From Nitrosomonas sp. (GTDB taxonomy: Bacteria > Pseudomonadota > Gammaproteobacteria > Burkholderiales > Nitrosomonadaceae): a stretch of DNA of 37,761 nucleotides. The notes beneath the pieces were generated by a model that saw only the letters and a program-made list of their open reading frames with translations, was not told the DNA's origin and did no database searches. A program made the position numbers and the translations under genes. Position 1 is the stretch's first letter. The number at the start of each line of letters is the position of its first letter. The stretch covers positions 1-37,761 of the forward strand of contig JAMWZW010000017.1 in the NCBI GenBank assembly GCA_024281995.1, read 5' to 3'. This document shows, one piece after another, positions 1 to 8,127 of the stretch.

Positions 1-744
1 ACTGTAACCAGTGATCCAGCATTTGGATTGCCTGCTGTATGGATAGAATCCACTCTGCGTGAACAAGCACAAATGCATGGTTATACTGTGGTTGATGCCA
101 GTACAGTAGTCACTACACATATTAATCATTTAATTCATATCCATGCGCCTGAACTTCTGGGTAGACAAGAACTGCAAAAACTTTTGGATCATCTGGGTAC
201 ACAATTTCCAAAATTGATTGAAGATCTGGTTCCAAAATTATTGCCGTTATCTACGGTTCAAAAGGTCTTGCACAACTTGCTGGAAGAAAGTGTGCATATT
301 CGCGATATGCGTACCATTATCGATGTGCTGACGGAATATGCAGTACATATCCAAGATGCCAATGAATTGACCGCTGTTGTCAGGAATGCCTTAGGCCGTG
401 CAATCGTTGAGCAGTATTTTCCAGCGGGTTCTGAGTTGCAAGTCATGAGCTTGCATCATGAATTAGAAAGCATACTGACGCAAGTGATGCAGACGGGCAG
501 TTCGCAGGGAAGTGCTGGAATAGAGCCTGGTCTGGCCGATACTTTGTTAAAAGAAGCGCGTAGTGCGGTGCAGCATCAAGAAAAGCAAGGATTGCCAACC
601 GTACTGTTGGTACCTAGCGCTATTCGCTTCTTGTTGTCGAAATTTTTGCGTCGTGCATTGCCACAGTTAAGTGTACTTTCTCATTCAGAAATTCCAACTT
701 CAAGGAAGATCAAAATCACTTCCATTATTGGAGGTAATAAATGA
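1..744 (+). CDS. flhA: Flagellar biosynthesis protein FlhA (C-terminal part, cut by window start)
   Basis: The reading frame is open from base 1 and ends in TGA at 742-744, so only about the last 247 residues are visible. They match the cytoplasmic C-terminal domain of FlhA, the export-gate component of the flagellar type III secretion apparatus that binds chaperone-substrate complexes. Recognisable stretches are PAVWIES near the left edge, VVTTHINHLIHIHAPELLGR, the segment around RDMRTIIDVLTEYA, and LLVPSAIRFLLSKFLRR near the end. The membrane half of the protein lies outside the window. The stop codon overlaps the ATG of flhF by 4 bases (ATGA), which suggests translational coupling. The usual family neighbours (flhF, flhG, fliA) follow directly. 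Confidence 0.96.
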   Translation, partial: TVTSDPAFGLPAVWIESTLREQAQMHGYTVVDASTVVTTHINHLIHIHAPELLGRQELQKLLDHLGTQFPKLIEDLVPKLLPLSTVQKVLHNLLEESVHIRDMRTIIDVLTEYAVHIQDANELTAVVRNALGRAIVEQYFPAGSELQVMSLHHELESILTQVMQTGSSQGSAGIEPGLADTLLKEARSAVQHQEKQGLPTVLLVPSAIRFLLSKFLRRALPQLSVLSHSEIPTSRKIKITSIIGGNK

Positions 745-2018
745 AAGTAAAGCGCTATATTGCTGCTACATCAAAAGAAGCGTTACGCCAAGTCAAAGAA
801 GAACTTGGTATCGATGCGGTGATACTTTCAAACCGGAAAACCAAGGATGGTGTAGAGATCATGGCACTTGCGGATTCTGAAATGTCAAGTCTAGTGGAAG
901 CATCTCCAGGAATTCCGGGTACTTATCACCAGGAGAAAAATAAAGCTTTGTCAGCAGCAGGGTCGTATTCAAAGCCTCGTAATTTGATTGATGAGCCTGT
1001 GGCAGTGCAAAAAGCACTTCCCGATGCGATGACTGTGACATTGGCACAAAACATTATTGCAGAAATACAAGCGATGAGAAGTACTTTGGAAAGTCAGTTA
1101 GCAGGTGTCGCATGGGGAAATTTTACGCAACGCAAACCAGAAAAAGTAAAGATATTACGCACGATGTTGGATGCAGGTTTCAGCCCTTTATTATCACGTC
1201 GTTTAGTTGATAAGTTAACTGCTGATTATGATTATGAACAGAGCTTAAAACAGGCAATGTCAGCTCTGGCTTATAACCTTCATACTGCAGCTAGTGATGA
1301 AATGATCGAGAGGGGGGGGGTTTACGCCTTGATTGGCCCAACGGGTGTTGGGAAAACTACGACTACCGCAAAACTGGCAGCGCGGTGCGTTATTCGTCAT
1401 GGTACAGATAAGGTGGCACTCTTGACTACAGATAGCTACCGTATTGGAGGCCATGAACAGCTAAGAATTTATGGACAGTTACTCGGTGTTCCGGTTCGGA
1501 ATATAAAAGACACGGAAGATTTGCAGCTCACATTATCAGAATTGAGAAATAAACATATGGTGCTGATCGATACTGTCGGTATGAGTCAGCGTGACCATAT
1601 GGTAGCCGAACAAATTGCAATGTTGTGTAACTGTGGTGCAGATGTTAAGCGTTTGCTAATTTTGAGTGCCGCTTCCAATGGTAAAACTCTAGATGAGGTA
1701 ATTTCTGCTTATCAAACAAAAGGTATTTATGGTTGCATCATTACTAAAGTTGATGAAACAGCAAGCCTTGGTGTGGTTTTAGATGCGATTATTCGCAGAA
1801 AATTAATGTTGCATTATGTCGCGAATGGGCAAAAGGTTCCCGAAGATATTCATGCGGCTAACGCAAGGTATTTGCTACACCGTATTTTTAAATCATCTCC
1901 GACGGATTCCGCGTTTACATTGCAGGATGCAGAGTTTGCACTGATTATGGCAACTAAAAATAGTATAGATCCAGTGGGTGTAGCTGAGAAATCATTGGTG
2001 GGATTCAATGATGACTAA
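741..2018 (+). CDS. flhF: Flagellar SRP-like GTPase FlhF
   Basis: FlhF is an SRP-family GTPase that, with FlhG, sets flagellar position and number at the cell pole. The 425-residue product has the expected basic N-terminus (MKVKRYIAATSKEALRQVK) followed by a linker. The NG GTPase domain carries a P-loop GPTGVGKTTTTAKLAA at about residues 196-211, then LLTTDSYRIGGHEQL, the switch motif LIDTVGMSQRD, and the specificity motif TKVDETASLG. The length is normal for the family. The ATG overlaps the flhA stop by 4 bases, and the 3' end overlaps flhG by 11 bases, so the genes are probably one operon. A run of nine G residues lies just before the P-loop codons (described separately). The reading frame is intact as given. 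Confidence 0.97.
   Translation: MKVKRYIAATSKEALRQVKEELGIDAVILSNRKTKDGVEIMALADSEMSSLVEASPGIPGTYHQEKNKALSAAGSYSKPRNLIDEPVAVQKALPDAMTVTLAQNIIAEIQAMRSTLESQLAGVAWGNFTQRKPEKVKILRTMLDAGFSPLLSRRLVDKLTADYDYEQSLKQAMSALAYNLHTAASDEMIERGGVYALIGPTGVGKTTTTAKLAARCVIRHGTDKVALLTTDSYRIGGHEQLRIYGQLLGVPVRNIKDTEDLQLTLSELRNKHMVLIDTVGMSQRDHMVAEQIAMLCNCGADVKRLLILSAASNGKTLDEVISAYQTKGIYGCIITKVDETASLGVVLDAIIRRKLMLHYVANGQKVPEDIHAANARYLLHRIFKSSPTDSAFTLQDAEFALIMATKNSIDPVGVAEKSLVGFNDD
1312..1320 (+). repeat. G9 homopolymer inside flhF
   Basis: Nine consecutive G residues encode the end of Arg and the Gly-Gly-Val just ahead of the FlhF P-loop. The tract length fits the frame needed for full-length FlhF. A gain or loss of one G would end translation before the GTPase domain. 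Runs this long are typical slippage sites in other bacteria, but whether the tract varies here cannot be seen from one sequence. Confidence 0.9.
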
Positions 2019-2907
2019 AGCGATTAGACAAGACCAAGCAGCGGGATTGAGAAATTTGATGCCGTTTCAGGTTAATAATGCAGCACGAGTATTTACCATT
2101 GCCAGCGGCAAACCTCGAGTCGGGAAAACCAGTGTGGTAGTGAATCTGGCTACTGCATTAGCAAAGAATGGTAAGCGTGTGCTCTTAATTGATGAAAATC
2201 CATGTCATAACAATATCTGCACCAATTTGGGATTACAAGCGCGTTTTGATTTGCTGCATGTGATCAATAAGGACAAACAATTAAATCAGGTGCTACTACA
2301 AGGGCCTGAAAATATAGCCATATTATCTGCCATGCGTGGTATTCATGCACTCTGCAAACTTAGTTCTATTGAGCAAGATTGGCTGATCAAAAGTTTCTCA
2401 GAGTTAACCGAGAATGTTGATATTGTGTTGATTGATACCGCAATGACCGGTACTTCGCATGTACTGCCATTGGGTTTGGCCTCAGAACAAATCTTGATCG
2501 TGATTTCCGGATCGGCTGTTTCGTTAACTGGCGCATATGCCCTTATTAAAATTATGAGTCAGGAATATGCAAAGCAGCATTTTCTTATTTTAGTTAATAA
2601 AGTGGATTCGGAAAAAGAATCGCACGTGATTTTTCAGAATTTGTATCGAGTAGCGCGTCAATATCTTTCTGTAACACTTGAATTTGTTGGTTATATCGAA
2701 AGTGATGAGAAATTACGTAATGCAAATCAATTGTGTAAGCCGGTCATTGATGCTTTTCCGGCTTCGCAAGCGGCAATGTGTTTTAAGCAATTGGCTCATA
2801 ACATTTTTCGTTCTTCATGTCCTGATAAATATAACGGGGGGATTGATAATTTTATGCAACGGTTAATTCGAACAAGCCATCTGAGTATGGCAAATTTTAC
2901 GGTGTGA
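2008..2907 (+). CDS. flhG: MinD-like ATPase FlhG (FleN)
   Basis: This is a ParA/MinD-family ATPase that works with FlhF to restrict flagellar number. The 299-residue protein has a deviant Walker A at about residues 33-42 (SGKPRVGKTS, where relatives usually read KGGVGKT), then VVVNLATALAKNGKRVLLID. The second switch region reads VLIDTAMTG. The segment EQILIVISGSAVSLTGAYAL matches the usual position where these proteins have E-x-x-V-V-x-x-P-x-x-T-S-x-x-D-A-Y. Both the signature Lys and the P-loop Lys-Thr are kept, so ATP binding is likely. Two ATGs occur in tandem at 2008 and 2011; either could be the start. The gene overlaps flhF by 11 bases and ends 6 bases before fliA. Confidence 0.93.
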   Translation: MMTKAIRQDQAAGLRNLMPFQVNNAARVFTIASGKPRVGKTSVVVNLATALAKNGKRVLLIDENPCHNNICTNLGLQARFDLLHVINKDKQLNQVLLQGPENIAILSAMRGIHALCKLSSIEQDWLIKSFSELTENVDIVLIDTAMTGTSHVLPLGLASEQILIVISGSAVSLTGAYALIKIMSQEYAKQHFLILVNKVDSEKESHVIFQNLYRVARQYLSVTLEFVGYIESDEKLRNANQLCKPVIDAFPASQAAMCFKQLAHNIFRSSCPDKYNGGIDNFMQRLIRTSHLSMANFTV

Positions 2908-2913
2908 TTGATC

Positions 2914-3630
2914 ATGTATACAGCGACTGGAACTAATACGATCGATAAGGAACAATTCGTGGTGGAATTTACGCCATTGGTGAAACGAATTGCCTACCAT
3001 ATGATGACTCGCTTGCCAGCAAGTGTACAGGTAGATGATCTGATTCAAGCCGGAATGATAGGTTTACTTGATGCCATTAATCGTTACGAAGGTTCATACG
3101 GCAGACAATTTGAGAGTTATGCGGCACAAAGGATACGTGGTTCTATTTTAGATGAATTGCGCGAAGCCGATTGGTTACCACGGAGTATACGGAAAAAAAT
3201 GCGTCGTATAGAAGCTGCTGTTAATTTGTTGGAGCAGCGCAATGGCTGTGCACCCAGTGAACAAGATTTGGCGGAAGAGCTAGACATGTCCCTTGATGAA
3301 TATCATGGAACACTTCAAAGTGCACGAGGTGCTCAATTAATTTATTACGAAGATTTCCAGCAAGAAGATGAAGAGCCATTTTTGGATCGATTATTAGTTG
3401 ATTCTGAAGGGGATCCGCTTAATGCATTATTGGATGAAAATTTTAGGAACTTATTGATATCTGCAATCGATAATCTGCCGCCCCGAGAAAAGCAAGTGAT
3501 GGCGATGCATTACGAACAGGAAATGAATTTACGAGAAATTGGCGAGGTGCTCGGTGTTAGTGAATCGCGCGTTTGTCAATTGCATACGCAAGCCGTAGCA
3601 CGCTTACGTAGTCGTTTAAGAAATTCGTGA
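2914..3630 (+). CDS. fliA: RNA polymerase sigma-28 factor FliA
   Basis: FliA directs transcription of late flagellar genes and is held inactive by FlgM. The 238-residue product shows sigma region 2 (LVKRIAYHMMTRLP, VDDLIQAGMIGLLDAI, FESYAAQRIRGSILDELR, then the typical ADWLPRSIRKKMR). Region 3 follows around residues 105-130, and region 4 is near the end (LPPREKQVMAMHYEQEMNLR, then EIGEVLGVSESRVCQLHTQA). The ATG at 2914 was chosen over an in-frame TTG six bases upstream because a GGTGTGA-like ribosome site precedes it. It follows flhG by 6 bases, as in many polar flagellates. A matching sigma-28 promoter is visible upstream of flgM within this same window. Confidence 0.97.
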   Translation: MYTATGTNTIDKEQFVVEFTPLVKRIAYHMMTRLPASVQVDDLIQAGMIGLLDAINRYEGSYGRQFESYAAQRIRGSILDELREADWLPRSIRKKMRRIEAAVNLLEQRNGCAPSEQDLAEELDMSLDEYHGTLQSARGAQLIYYEDFQQEDEEPFLDRLLVDSEGDPLNALLDENFRNLLISAIDNLPPREKQVMAMHYEQEMNLREIGEVLGVSESRVCQLHTQAVARLRSRLRNS

Positions 3631-3673
3631 GAGATAATTTCAAGATTGTTCGTTGTGATTGAGCGACTTTCCG

Positions 3674-4432
3674 ATGAATAAAAAATCTAAAATAGATTTG
3701 AATAGTATTATCGGTATCTTACTGGCTTTCGTTGCAATTGTTGGTGGACAAATACTGGAAGGTGGTCATGCGGGTTCCCTAATTCAAGCGGCAGCTTTTT
3801 TAATTGTAATGGGAGGGACTATTGGAGCTGTATTATTACAAAGTCCAGTGAAAATTTTTCTGAATGGAATCAAGATGAGTCGTTGGGTCTTTTTTCCGCC
3901 TGATTACTCCCCACAGTCTTTAATTAAGCAAATCATCAATTGGTCCCACATTGCAAGGAAAGATGGCTTATTGGCTTTAGAGTCACATGTCGCGGTTGTA
4001 AAAGACCCCTTAACAAAAAAGGGCCTGCAATTGCTTGCTGATGGCAGTACTGCTGAAAAGCTGCGTGAAGTTCTGGAAATTGATATTACTGCAATAGAAG
4101 AATATCAGCGTCAGTCGGCAAGAATATGGGAAGCTGCAGGTGGGTATGCACCTACTATTGGCATATTAGGTGCGGTTTTGGGATTAATTCATGTGATGGA
4201 GAATTTATCAGATCCGGAGTTATTAGGTAGCGGTATTGCAGTTGCCTTTGTTGCGACTATTTATGGTGTGGGATTCGCAAATTTGATATGTCTGCCAATA
4301 GCTAATAAGTTAAAAAGCATCATTAATGCACAAATGATCATGCAAGAAGTTCTGGTTGATGGATTTGTGGCTATTGCAAATGGTGAAAATCCTCGATTTA
4401 TCGAGAATAGGCTGAAAGGCTATTATGTTTAA
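3674..4432 (+). CDS. motC: Flagellar stator protein, MotA family (MotC type)
   Basis: This is an inner-membrane stator subunit of the flagellar motor, conducting ions with its MotB-type partner encoded next. The 252-residue protein has the MotA/TolQ/ExbB layout. TM1 is near the N-terminus (SIIGILLAFVAIVGGQILEG), TM2 is near residues 30-50, a charged cytoplasmic loop follows, and then come TM3 and TM4 around GYAPTIGILGAVLGLIHVME and IAVAFVATIYGVGFANLICL. The TM1-G-G-Q-LEGG pattern and the single-unit loop fit the MotC paralogue of polar flagellates rather than enteric MotA, though the two are hard to separate by eye. The ATG at 3674 is preferred to an upstream TTG at 3659. It lies 43 bases after fliA and 48 bases before motD. 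Confidence 0.9.
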   Translation: MNKKSKIDLNSIIGILLAFVAIVGGQILEGGHAGSLIQAAAFLIVMGGTIGAVLLQSPVKIFLNGIKMSRWVFFPPDYSPQSLIKQIINWSHIARKDGLLALESHVAVVKDPLTKKGLQLLADGSTAEKLREVLEIDITAIEEYQRQSARIWEAAGGYAPTIGILGAVLGLIHVMENLSDPELLGSGIAVAFVATIYGVGFANLICLPIANKLKSIINAQMIMQEVLVDGFVAIANGENPRFIENRLKGYYV

Positions 4433-4480
4433 ATATTAATTTAAAATTCGAATACTTTTACGATTCCCTGAGTAACGGCG

Positions 4481-5287
4481 ATGCCAAGAAGAAAGCAAAG
4501 AAATTCTGAGTCTGGCGAGAATCATGAGCGCTGGCTTGTATCATATGCTGATTTTATAACGCTGCTCTTTGCATTTTTTATCGTGATGTATGCAGTTTCT
4601 TCAGTTAATGAGGGTAAGTATCGCATTTTGAGTCATTCACTAGTTAGTGCATTTAAAAGTAATACTAATTCATCAGACTTAGCATCCGCGACACCTTCAG
4701 AGGTTGCAATGTTAGATAACCTAAACCTGCAGTCAAAACGAGGTGACTCAATTAAGCCAATTGAAGAGCTGGCGCATAAAATAAAAAAACAAGAAAAAAT
4801 GCAGAGTATGGCTAAGAATATTCATCATGCGTTGGAATCGCTTGTAAAAGATGGTCAGGTGAGAGTTACGCAAAGTTCCCTCGGAATTACTGTAGAAATT
4901 AACGCAAGTGTACTTTTTTCTCCAGGACAGGCCAAACTTGCAGACAATTCTACTCTGGCATTACAAGCAGTTGCACATGTAATTAGAGGTCACGAGCATG
5001 AAATTCATGTAGAAGGGCATACAGATAATTTGCCAATACATACAGACTATTTTCCATCTAATTGGGAGTTGTCGGCTGCTCGTGCAAGTAGTGTAATTAG
5101 GTTATTTATTGAAAGTGGTGTTGAAGCTAAAAGACTTACTGCTGTTGGTTATGGTGAGAATAGGCCAATCGAGTCTAATGAAACGCCTGAAGGTAGAAAA
5201 AGAAATCGTCGAGTTGCTGTAATGATTTTATCCAATGATGCTGACAAAGTAACGGAATTACCAATAATTGAGGAGAATGCCAATTAG
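4481..5287 (+). CDS. motD: Flagellar motor protein MotD (MotB family, OmpA-like)
   Basis: This is the stator partner that anchors the motor to peptidoglycan. The 268-residue protein has a short basic N-terminus and one TM helix carrying the conserved ion-binding Asp (WLVSYADFITLLFAFFIVMY, residues about 18-37). A periplasmic linker follows, then an OmpA-like peptidoglycan-binding domain with VEGHTDNLPI, NWELSAARASSVIRLFIE and RLTAVGYGENRPI. The SANEG-like peptide after the TM matches MotD/MotB plug regions. It lies directly after motC, which makes the pair a complete stator. Its stop codon at 5285-5287 is only two bases from the stop of the convergent flgN, so no independent terminator fits between them. 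Confidence 0.94.
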   Translation: MPRRKQRNSESGENHERWLVSYADFITLLFAFFIVMYAVSSVNEGKYRILSHSLVSAFKSNTNSSDLASATPSEVAMLDNLNLQSKRGDSIKPIEELAHKIKKQEKMQSMAKNIHHALESLVKDGQVRVTQSSLGITVEINASVLFSPGQAKLADNSTLALQAVAHVIRGHEHEIHVEGHTDNLPIHTDYFPSNWELSAARASSVIRLFIESGVEAKRLTAVGYGENRPIESNETPEGRKRNRRVAVMILSNDADKVTELPIIEENAN

Positions 5288-5289
5288 AA

Positions 5290-5739
5290 TTAAATATAAG
5301 TTTGACCATTGGGGCCATAGAGAGAGATATTCCCGGCTGCACAATGTAATGCAGAAAAAGCGCGTTGATTATGTTGTAAGCGAGTCCAAACGATTAATCC
5401 ATTTGATTGATTGATTTTTTGAGCCACATGAGCCAAAGCTATTAACTCGTCCCATAAGGCTTGAACTTCTGATTGATCAGTATACTGTTCTTGTAGCCAG
5501 TTTTTTATGGCGGCTTTTTCTATCTTGAGTCCTTGATTCTGCAGATATTCGTTGCGTCGATTATCAATTTGTATTAGTTTTTCGATCAAATGAGATTTAT
5601 TCGAGGCAAAGGAATCAATTTTTTCTATTTTTCCCTCAATTAGGGCATCTTCTTCCTTTTTTAGGATTTCGATGAAAATCTCCAGAGTATTTTTCTCAGC
5701 TTTTAATATCGAAGTAAAATCTAGTGGTGATAACGCCAT
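5290..5739 (-). CDS. flgN: Flagellar export chaperone FlgN
   Basis: FlgN is a small helical cytoplasmic chaperone for the hook-filament junction proteins FlgK and FlgL. The 149-residue product is almost wholly alpha-helical by composition. It starts with a heptad-rich segment (LKAEKNTLEIFIEILKKEED, residues about 12-31), followed by ALIEGKIEKIDSFASNKSHL, which matches the FlgN pattern of an L-x-x-E-x-x-A-L-x-x-G-D/K stretch. A polar helix with NRR and a conserved N-x-x-N-G near the C-terminus (KINQSNGLIVWTRL) follow. The start codon overlaps the flgM stop by one base, and the two genes share the FliA promoter upstream of flgM. Sequence identity in this family is low, so the call rests partly on position next to flgM. 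Confidence 0.88.
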   Translation of the reverse strand: MALSPLDFTSILKAEKNTLEIFIEILKKEEDALIEGKIEKIDSFASNKSHLIEKLIQIDNRRNEYLQNQGLKIEKAAIKNWLQEQYTDQSEVQALWDELIALAHVAQKINQSNGLIVWTRLQHNQRAFSALHCAAGNISLYGPNGQTYI

Positions 5740-6044
5740 TAAACATTATCCTTTTTAGATTGTATTAATTCTTTAACAGTTTCAAGGAGTCGATCAGCAA
5801 TAGCTTCGGGATTTATCTTAAAATTTCCTTCACTAATTGCTTGCTTTATTTCTTGAACTCGAGCTGTATCTACAATAGTGTCAGTAGCAGAACTACCATT
5901 TATGTTATGCAGCTTTGCAACATTTGGGCTGAAGTGCACATTATTTTCTTGTGATGCGCTAGGATTAGCAATGACGTCGGTACGCCTTTTCCCATCGTTG
6001 ACAGAAACAGTCGTTACTGATTGCATAGATTTGTCTATTTTCAT
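5739..6044 (-). CDS. flgM: Anti-sigma-28 factor FlgM
   Basis: FlgM binds FliA and blocks late flagellar transcription until it is exported through the completed hook-basal body. The 101-residue protein has the typical short length. Its N-terminus is polar and disordered-looking, and the C-terminal FliA-binding helices include VDTARVQEIKQAISEGNFKI followed by NPEAIADRLLETVKEL, the strongest signature of the family. A good ribosome site (AAGGA at 6053-6057 on the minus strand) precedes the ATG. The gene lies behind a sigma-28 promoter, giving the expected feedback loop in which FliA drives its own inhibitor. Confidence 0.95.
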   Translation of the reverse strand: MKIDKSMQSVTTVSVNDGKRRTDVIANPSASQENNVHFSPNVAKLHNINGSSATDTIVDTARVQEIKQAISEGNFKINPEAIADRLLETVKELIQSKKDNV

Positions 6045-6080
6045 TTTCTTTTTCCTTCGAAATAGATTTTATTGAACGAT

Positions 6081-6107
6081 TTATCGACATTTTTGCATAA
6101 AACTTTA
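6081..6107 (-). promoter_or_regulatory. Sigma-28 (FliA) promoter of flgM-flgN
   Basis: Read on the minus strand the site is TAAAGTTT (6107-6100), an 11-base spacer, then GTCGATAA (6088-6081). The known FliA consensus is TAAAGTTT-N11-GCCGATAA, so only one base differs and the spacing is exact. It ends 36 bases before the flgM start codon. Confidence 0.9.
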
Positions 6108-6347
6108 ATATTTAGCTTATCTATATTTTCTAACTAATTGCTTACTTAGTTTGGATGATCAACGGGAATGATTTTATCTTTTACTTTAAATGCGGCATAT
6201 TATCGAATTTATTTATAATTTGAATGGTAAATCATGACTTAAATGTGACTGATCAGTGATAACCTTTTGTTACTGCATTTGTAAGCCAGGATGGTATTTA
6301 AACGAATCACCATCTAGCAATTAACATATATTTTTGGAAATTAGAAT

Positions 6348-7073
6348 ATGTCTTTGGTATTGAAAGCGATGATAAACGCACTTAGAGATCTAATTCGATT
6401 TAGGATAGCTTGGATTATTATTTGGCCAATTCTGGTTGCTACTTTTTTTTGGTTCATCGTTGGGTATATCTTCTGGGATAATTTCTCAGAAATAATGTAT
6501 CAAGTATTGGGAGAGATCGGTATTGGTGAGTGGTTGCAAAATATTCAACCTAAATGGATTGCAATAATTGTTCAAAGTTTGATTCATATTATTATATTCG
6601 TTCCACTCATCATAATAACTACTTTAATTATTACAACGATTTTTGTGATGCCTGCTCTCATTAAATTAGTTGCTAATCGCTATTACCCTGAGCTTAAGCG
6701 TGAGAATGGGGGGGGGATTAGTGGAAGTATTATTAATGCGGTACTGGCAACAGGCATTTTTATTCTGGTCTGGATCGTTACTTTGCCTTTGTGGGCTGTC
6801 GGGGTAGGTATTGTTGTTCCATTTATAGCTGCAGCTTTTATGAATCAGCAATTGTTTCGCTATGATGCGCTATCCGAGCATGCAAATAAGCAAGAAATTA
6901 AGATAATCTGTGATACTAATAGATTTTCATTATGGGGTTTAGGATTGTTAACAGGTTTTGTTCAGTTCATACCTTTGCTTAATTTGTTAGCTCCAATTTT
7001 TACAGCACTTGCATTTATTCACTTTGGGCTTGCACACTTAAAACTTTTACGAGCAGGCATTAAATATGCCTAA
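6348..7073 (+). CDS. EI24-domain integral membrane protein
   Basis: This 241-residue protein is strongly hydrophobic with about five to six predicted membrane segments: residues about 17-40, 65-92, 120-155 (two helices) and 190-225. The overall pattern, an N-terminal KAMINALRDLIRFRI helix, a central FVMPALIKLVANRYYPELKR and the ending FIHFGLAHLKLLRAGIKYA, fits the EI24/CysZ-like family (PF07264) of uncharacterised proteobacterial proteins. I see no catalytic motif and do not claim sulfate transport. The gene stands alone, with about 300 bases of AT-rich sequence separating it from flgM. A G9 run in the middle of the coding sequence is listed separately. Confidence 0.75.
   Translation: MSLVLKAMINALRDLIRFRIAWIIIWPILVATFFWFIVGYIFWDNFSEIMYQVLGEIGIGEWLQNIQPKWIAIIVQSLIHIIIFVPLIIITTLIITTIFVMPALIKLVANRYYPELKRENGGGISGSIINAVLATGIFILVWIVTLPLWAVGVGIVVPFIAAAFMNQQLFRYDALSEHANKQEIKIICDTNRFSLWGLGLLTGFVQFIPLLNLLAPIFTALAFIHFGLAHLKLLRAGIKYA
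6708..6716 (+). repeat. G9 homopolymer inside the EI24 gene
   Basis: Nine G residues encode three consecutive glycines after RENG in a cytoplasm-or-loop segment between predicted membrane helices. As given, the tract keeps the gene in frame. It is the second G9 run in this AT-leaning window, the other being in flhF. Confidence 0.9.
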
Positions 7074-7218
7074 CTAAATAGGATTGCGATAGGGTTTTTT
7101 TCGAGAGGTATGTAATTAAACATGGATTGCTTTGCTAACAGCGTTTGCGAATTTTCCATTATGTCATTATTTTTAAGATGTATTCAGTTAGGATGAATCC
7201 CAGTTATATAAATACGCG

Positions 7219-8034
7219 ATGAAAATCCAAAACTGGAATCCAGATTTTATGCATCTTTCTCCGATATTTGCTCCTTTTAAGCACTTTCAGAAGTACGTCG
7301 GAGGTATGCAAGATTGGCCCGAGCTTTCTTACCTAAATGCAATGATAATTCAACAAAGGTTACATATTGTGTCTGGATCAGGCAAAAGAATTTGTTTTGT
7401 ACCTGCGATAATTAAAAATAAACACGCTGAAAAAAAATACGAATCTGCGGTTTATTTGACGGGTCAAGTGCAAACAAGAGTTAAAAGCTGGCATGATTTT
7501 TTTAATGCATTGGTATGGCAAATTTTTCCGCGTGCCAAGTCTGTGCTTAATCAAATCCATTACCAGGATCAATTAATTGAATCATTGAATAAGGTTAAGC
7601 ATCGTAGTGCATTAAGAGATGCGGTGACACATTTCGATGAGTCTGGTGTGATCGTTGTGAGTAGTGAGAAAACATTAATTCAGTTATTAAAAAATTTTGA
7701 ATGGAAGCAATTATTTTGGCAAGAGCGTAAAGCAGTTTTGTCCTCCATGCGTTTTTTTGTTTTTGGGCATGGACTATATGAGAAGGCGTTGAACCCTTAT
7801 ATTGGCATGACAGGCAAAGGCATCATTATTGATGTCGATGATATTTTTTTTAAACGAGATGTATCAGAGCAATTGCAATTTATCGATCGAATGCTAGAGT
7901 CTTTTTTATTAGAATCCTTATCAACAAATGCTGATTTAACACCAATTCCGCTTTTAGGATATCCTGATTGGACTAAAGATAATACTTATGAGGCTTATTA
8001 TGAAAATAACAAATATTTTCGTGATCGTCATTAG
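7219..8034 (+). CDS. DUF3025 domain-containing protein
   Basis: The 271-residue soluble protein matches the DUF3025 pattern of beta- and gammaproteobacteria. Recognisable parts are a W-x-x-LN/LNAMI segment near residue 40, the block VYLTGQVQTRVKSWHDFFNA then LVWQIFPRAKSVLNQIHY at about residues 75-113, a RSALRDAVTHFDESGVIV block, and FVFGHGLYEKALNPYIGMTG at about residues 176-195. The C-terminus ends with LLGYPDWTKDN, also typical. The function of the family is unknown. No signal peptide or TM helix is present. The ATG at 7219 is the only plausible start. It lies 145 bases after the EI24 gene and 93 bases before the rhodanese gene, on the same strand. Confidence 0.85.
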   Translation: MKIQNWNPDFMHLSPIFAPFKHFQKYVGGMQDWPELSYLNAMIIQQRLHIVSGSGKRICFVPAIIKNKHAEKKYESAVYLTGQVQTRVKSWHDFFNALVWQIFPRAKSVLNQIHYQDQLIESLNKVKHRSALRDAVTHFDESGVIVVSSEKTLIQLLKNFEWKQLFWQERKAVLSSMRFFVFGHGLYEKALNPYIGMTGKGIIIDVDDIFFKRDVSEQLQFIDRMLESFLLESLSTNADLTPIPLLGYPDWTKDNTYEAYYENNKYFRDRH

Positions 8035-8127
8035 TTTGGTTCAAATAAGGTGACATTTTGGCGTGGAGTTTACGTATTTTGTTCTTATCGAAGTTGGAAA
8101 ACAAAGCTTATTGATGGAGTCGTTAAC

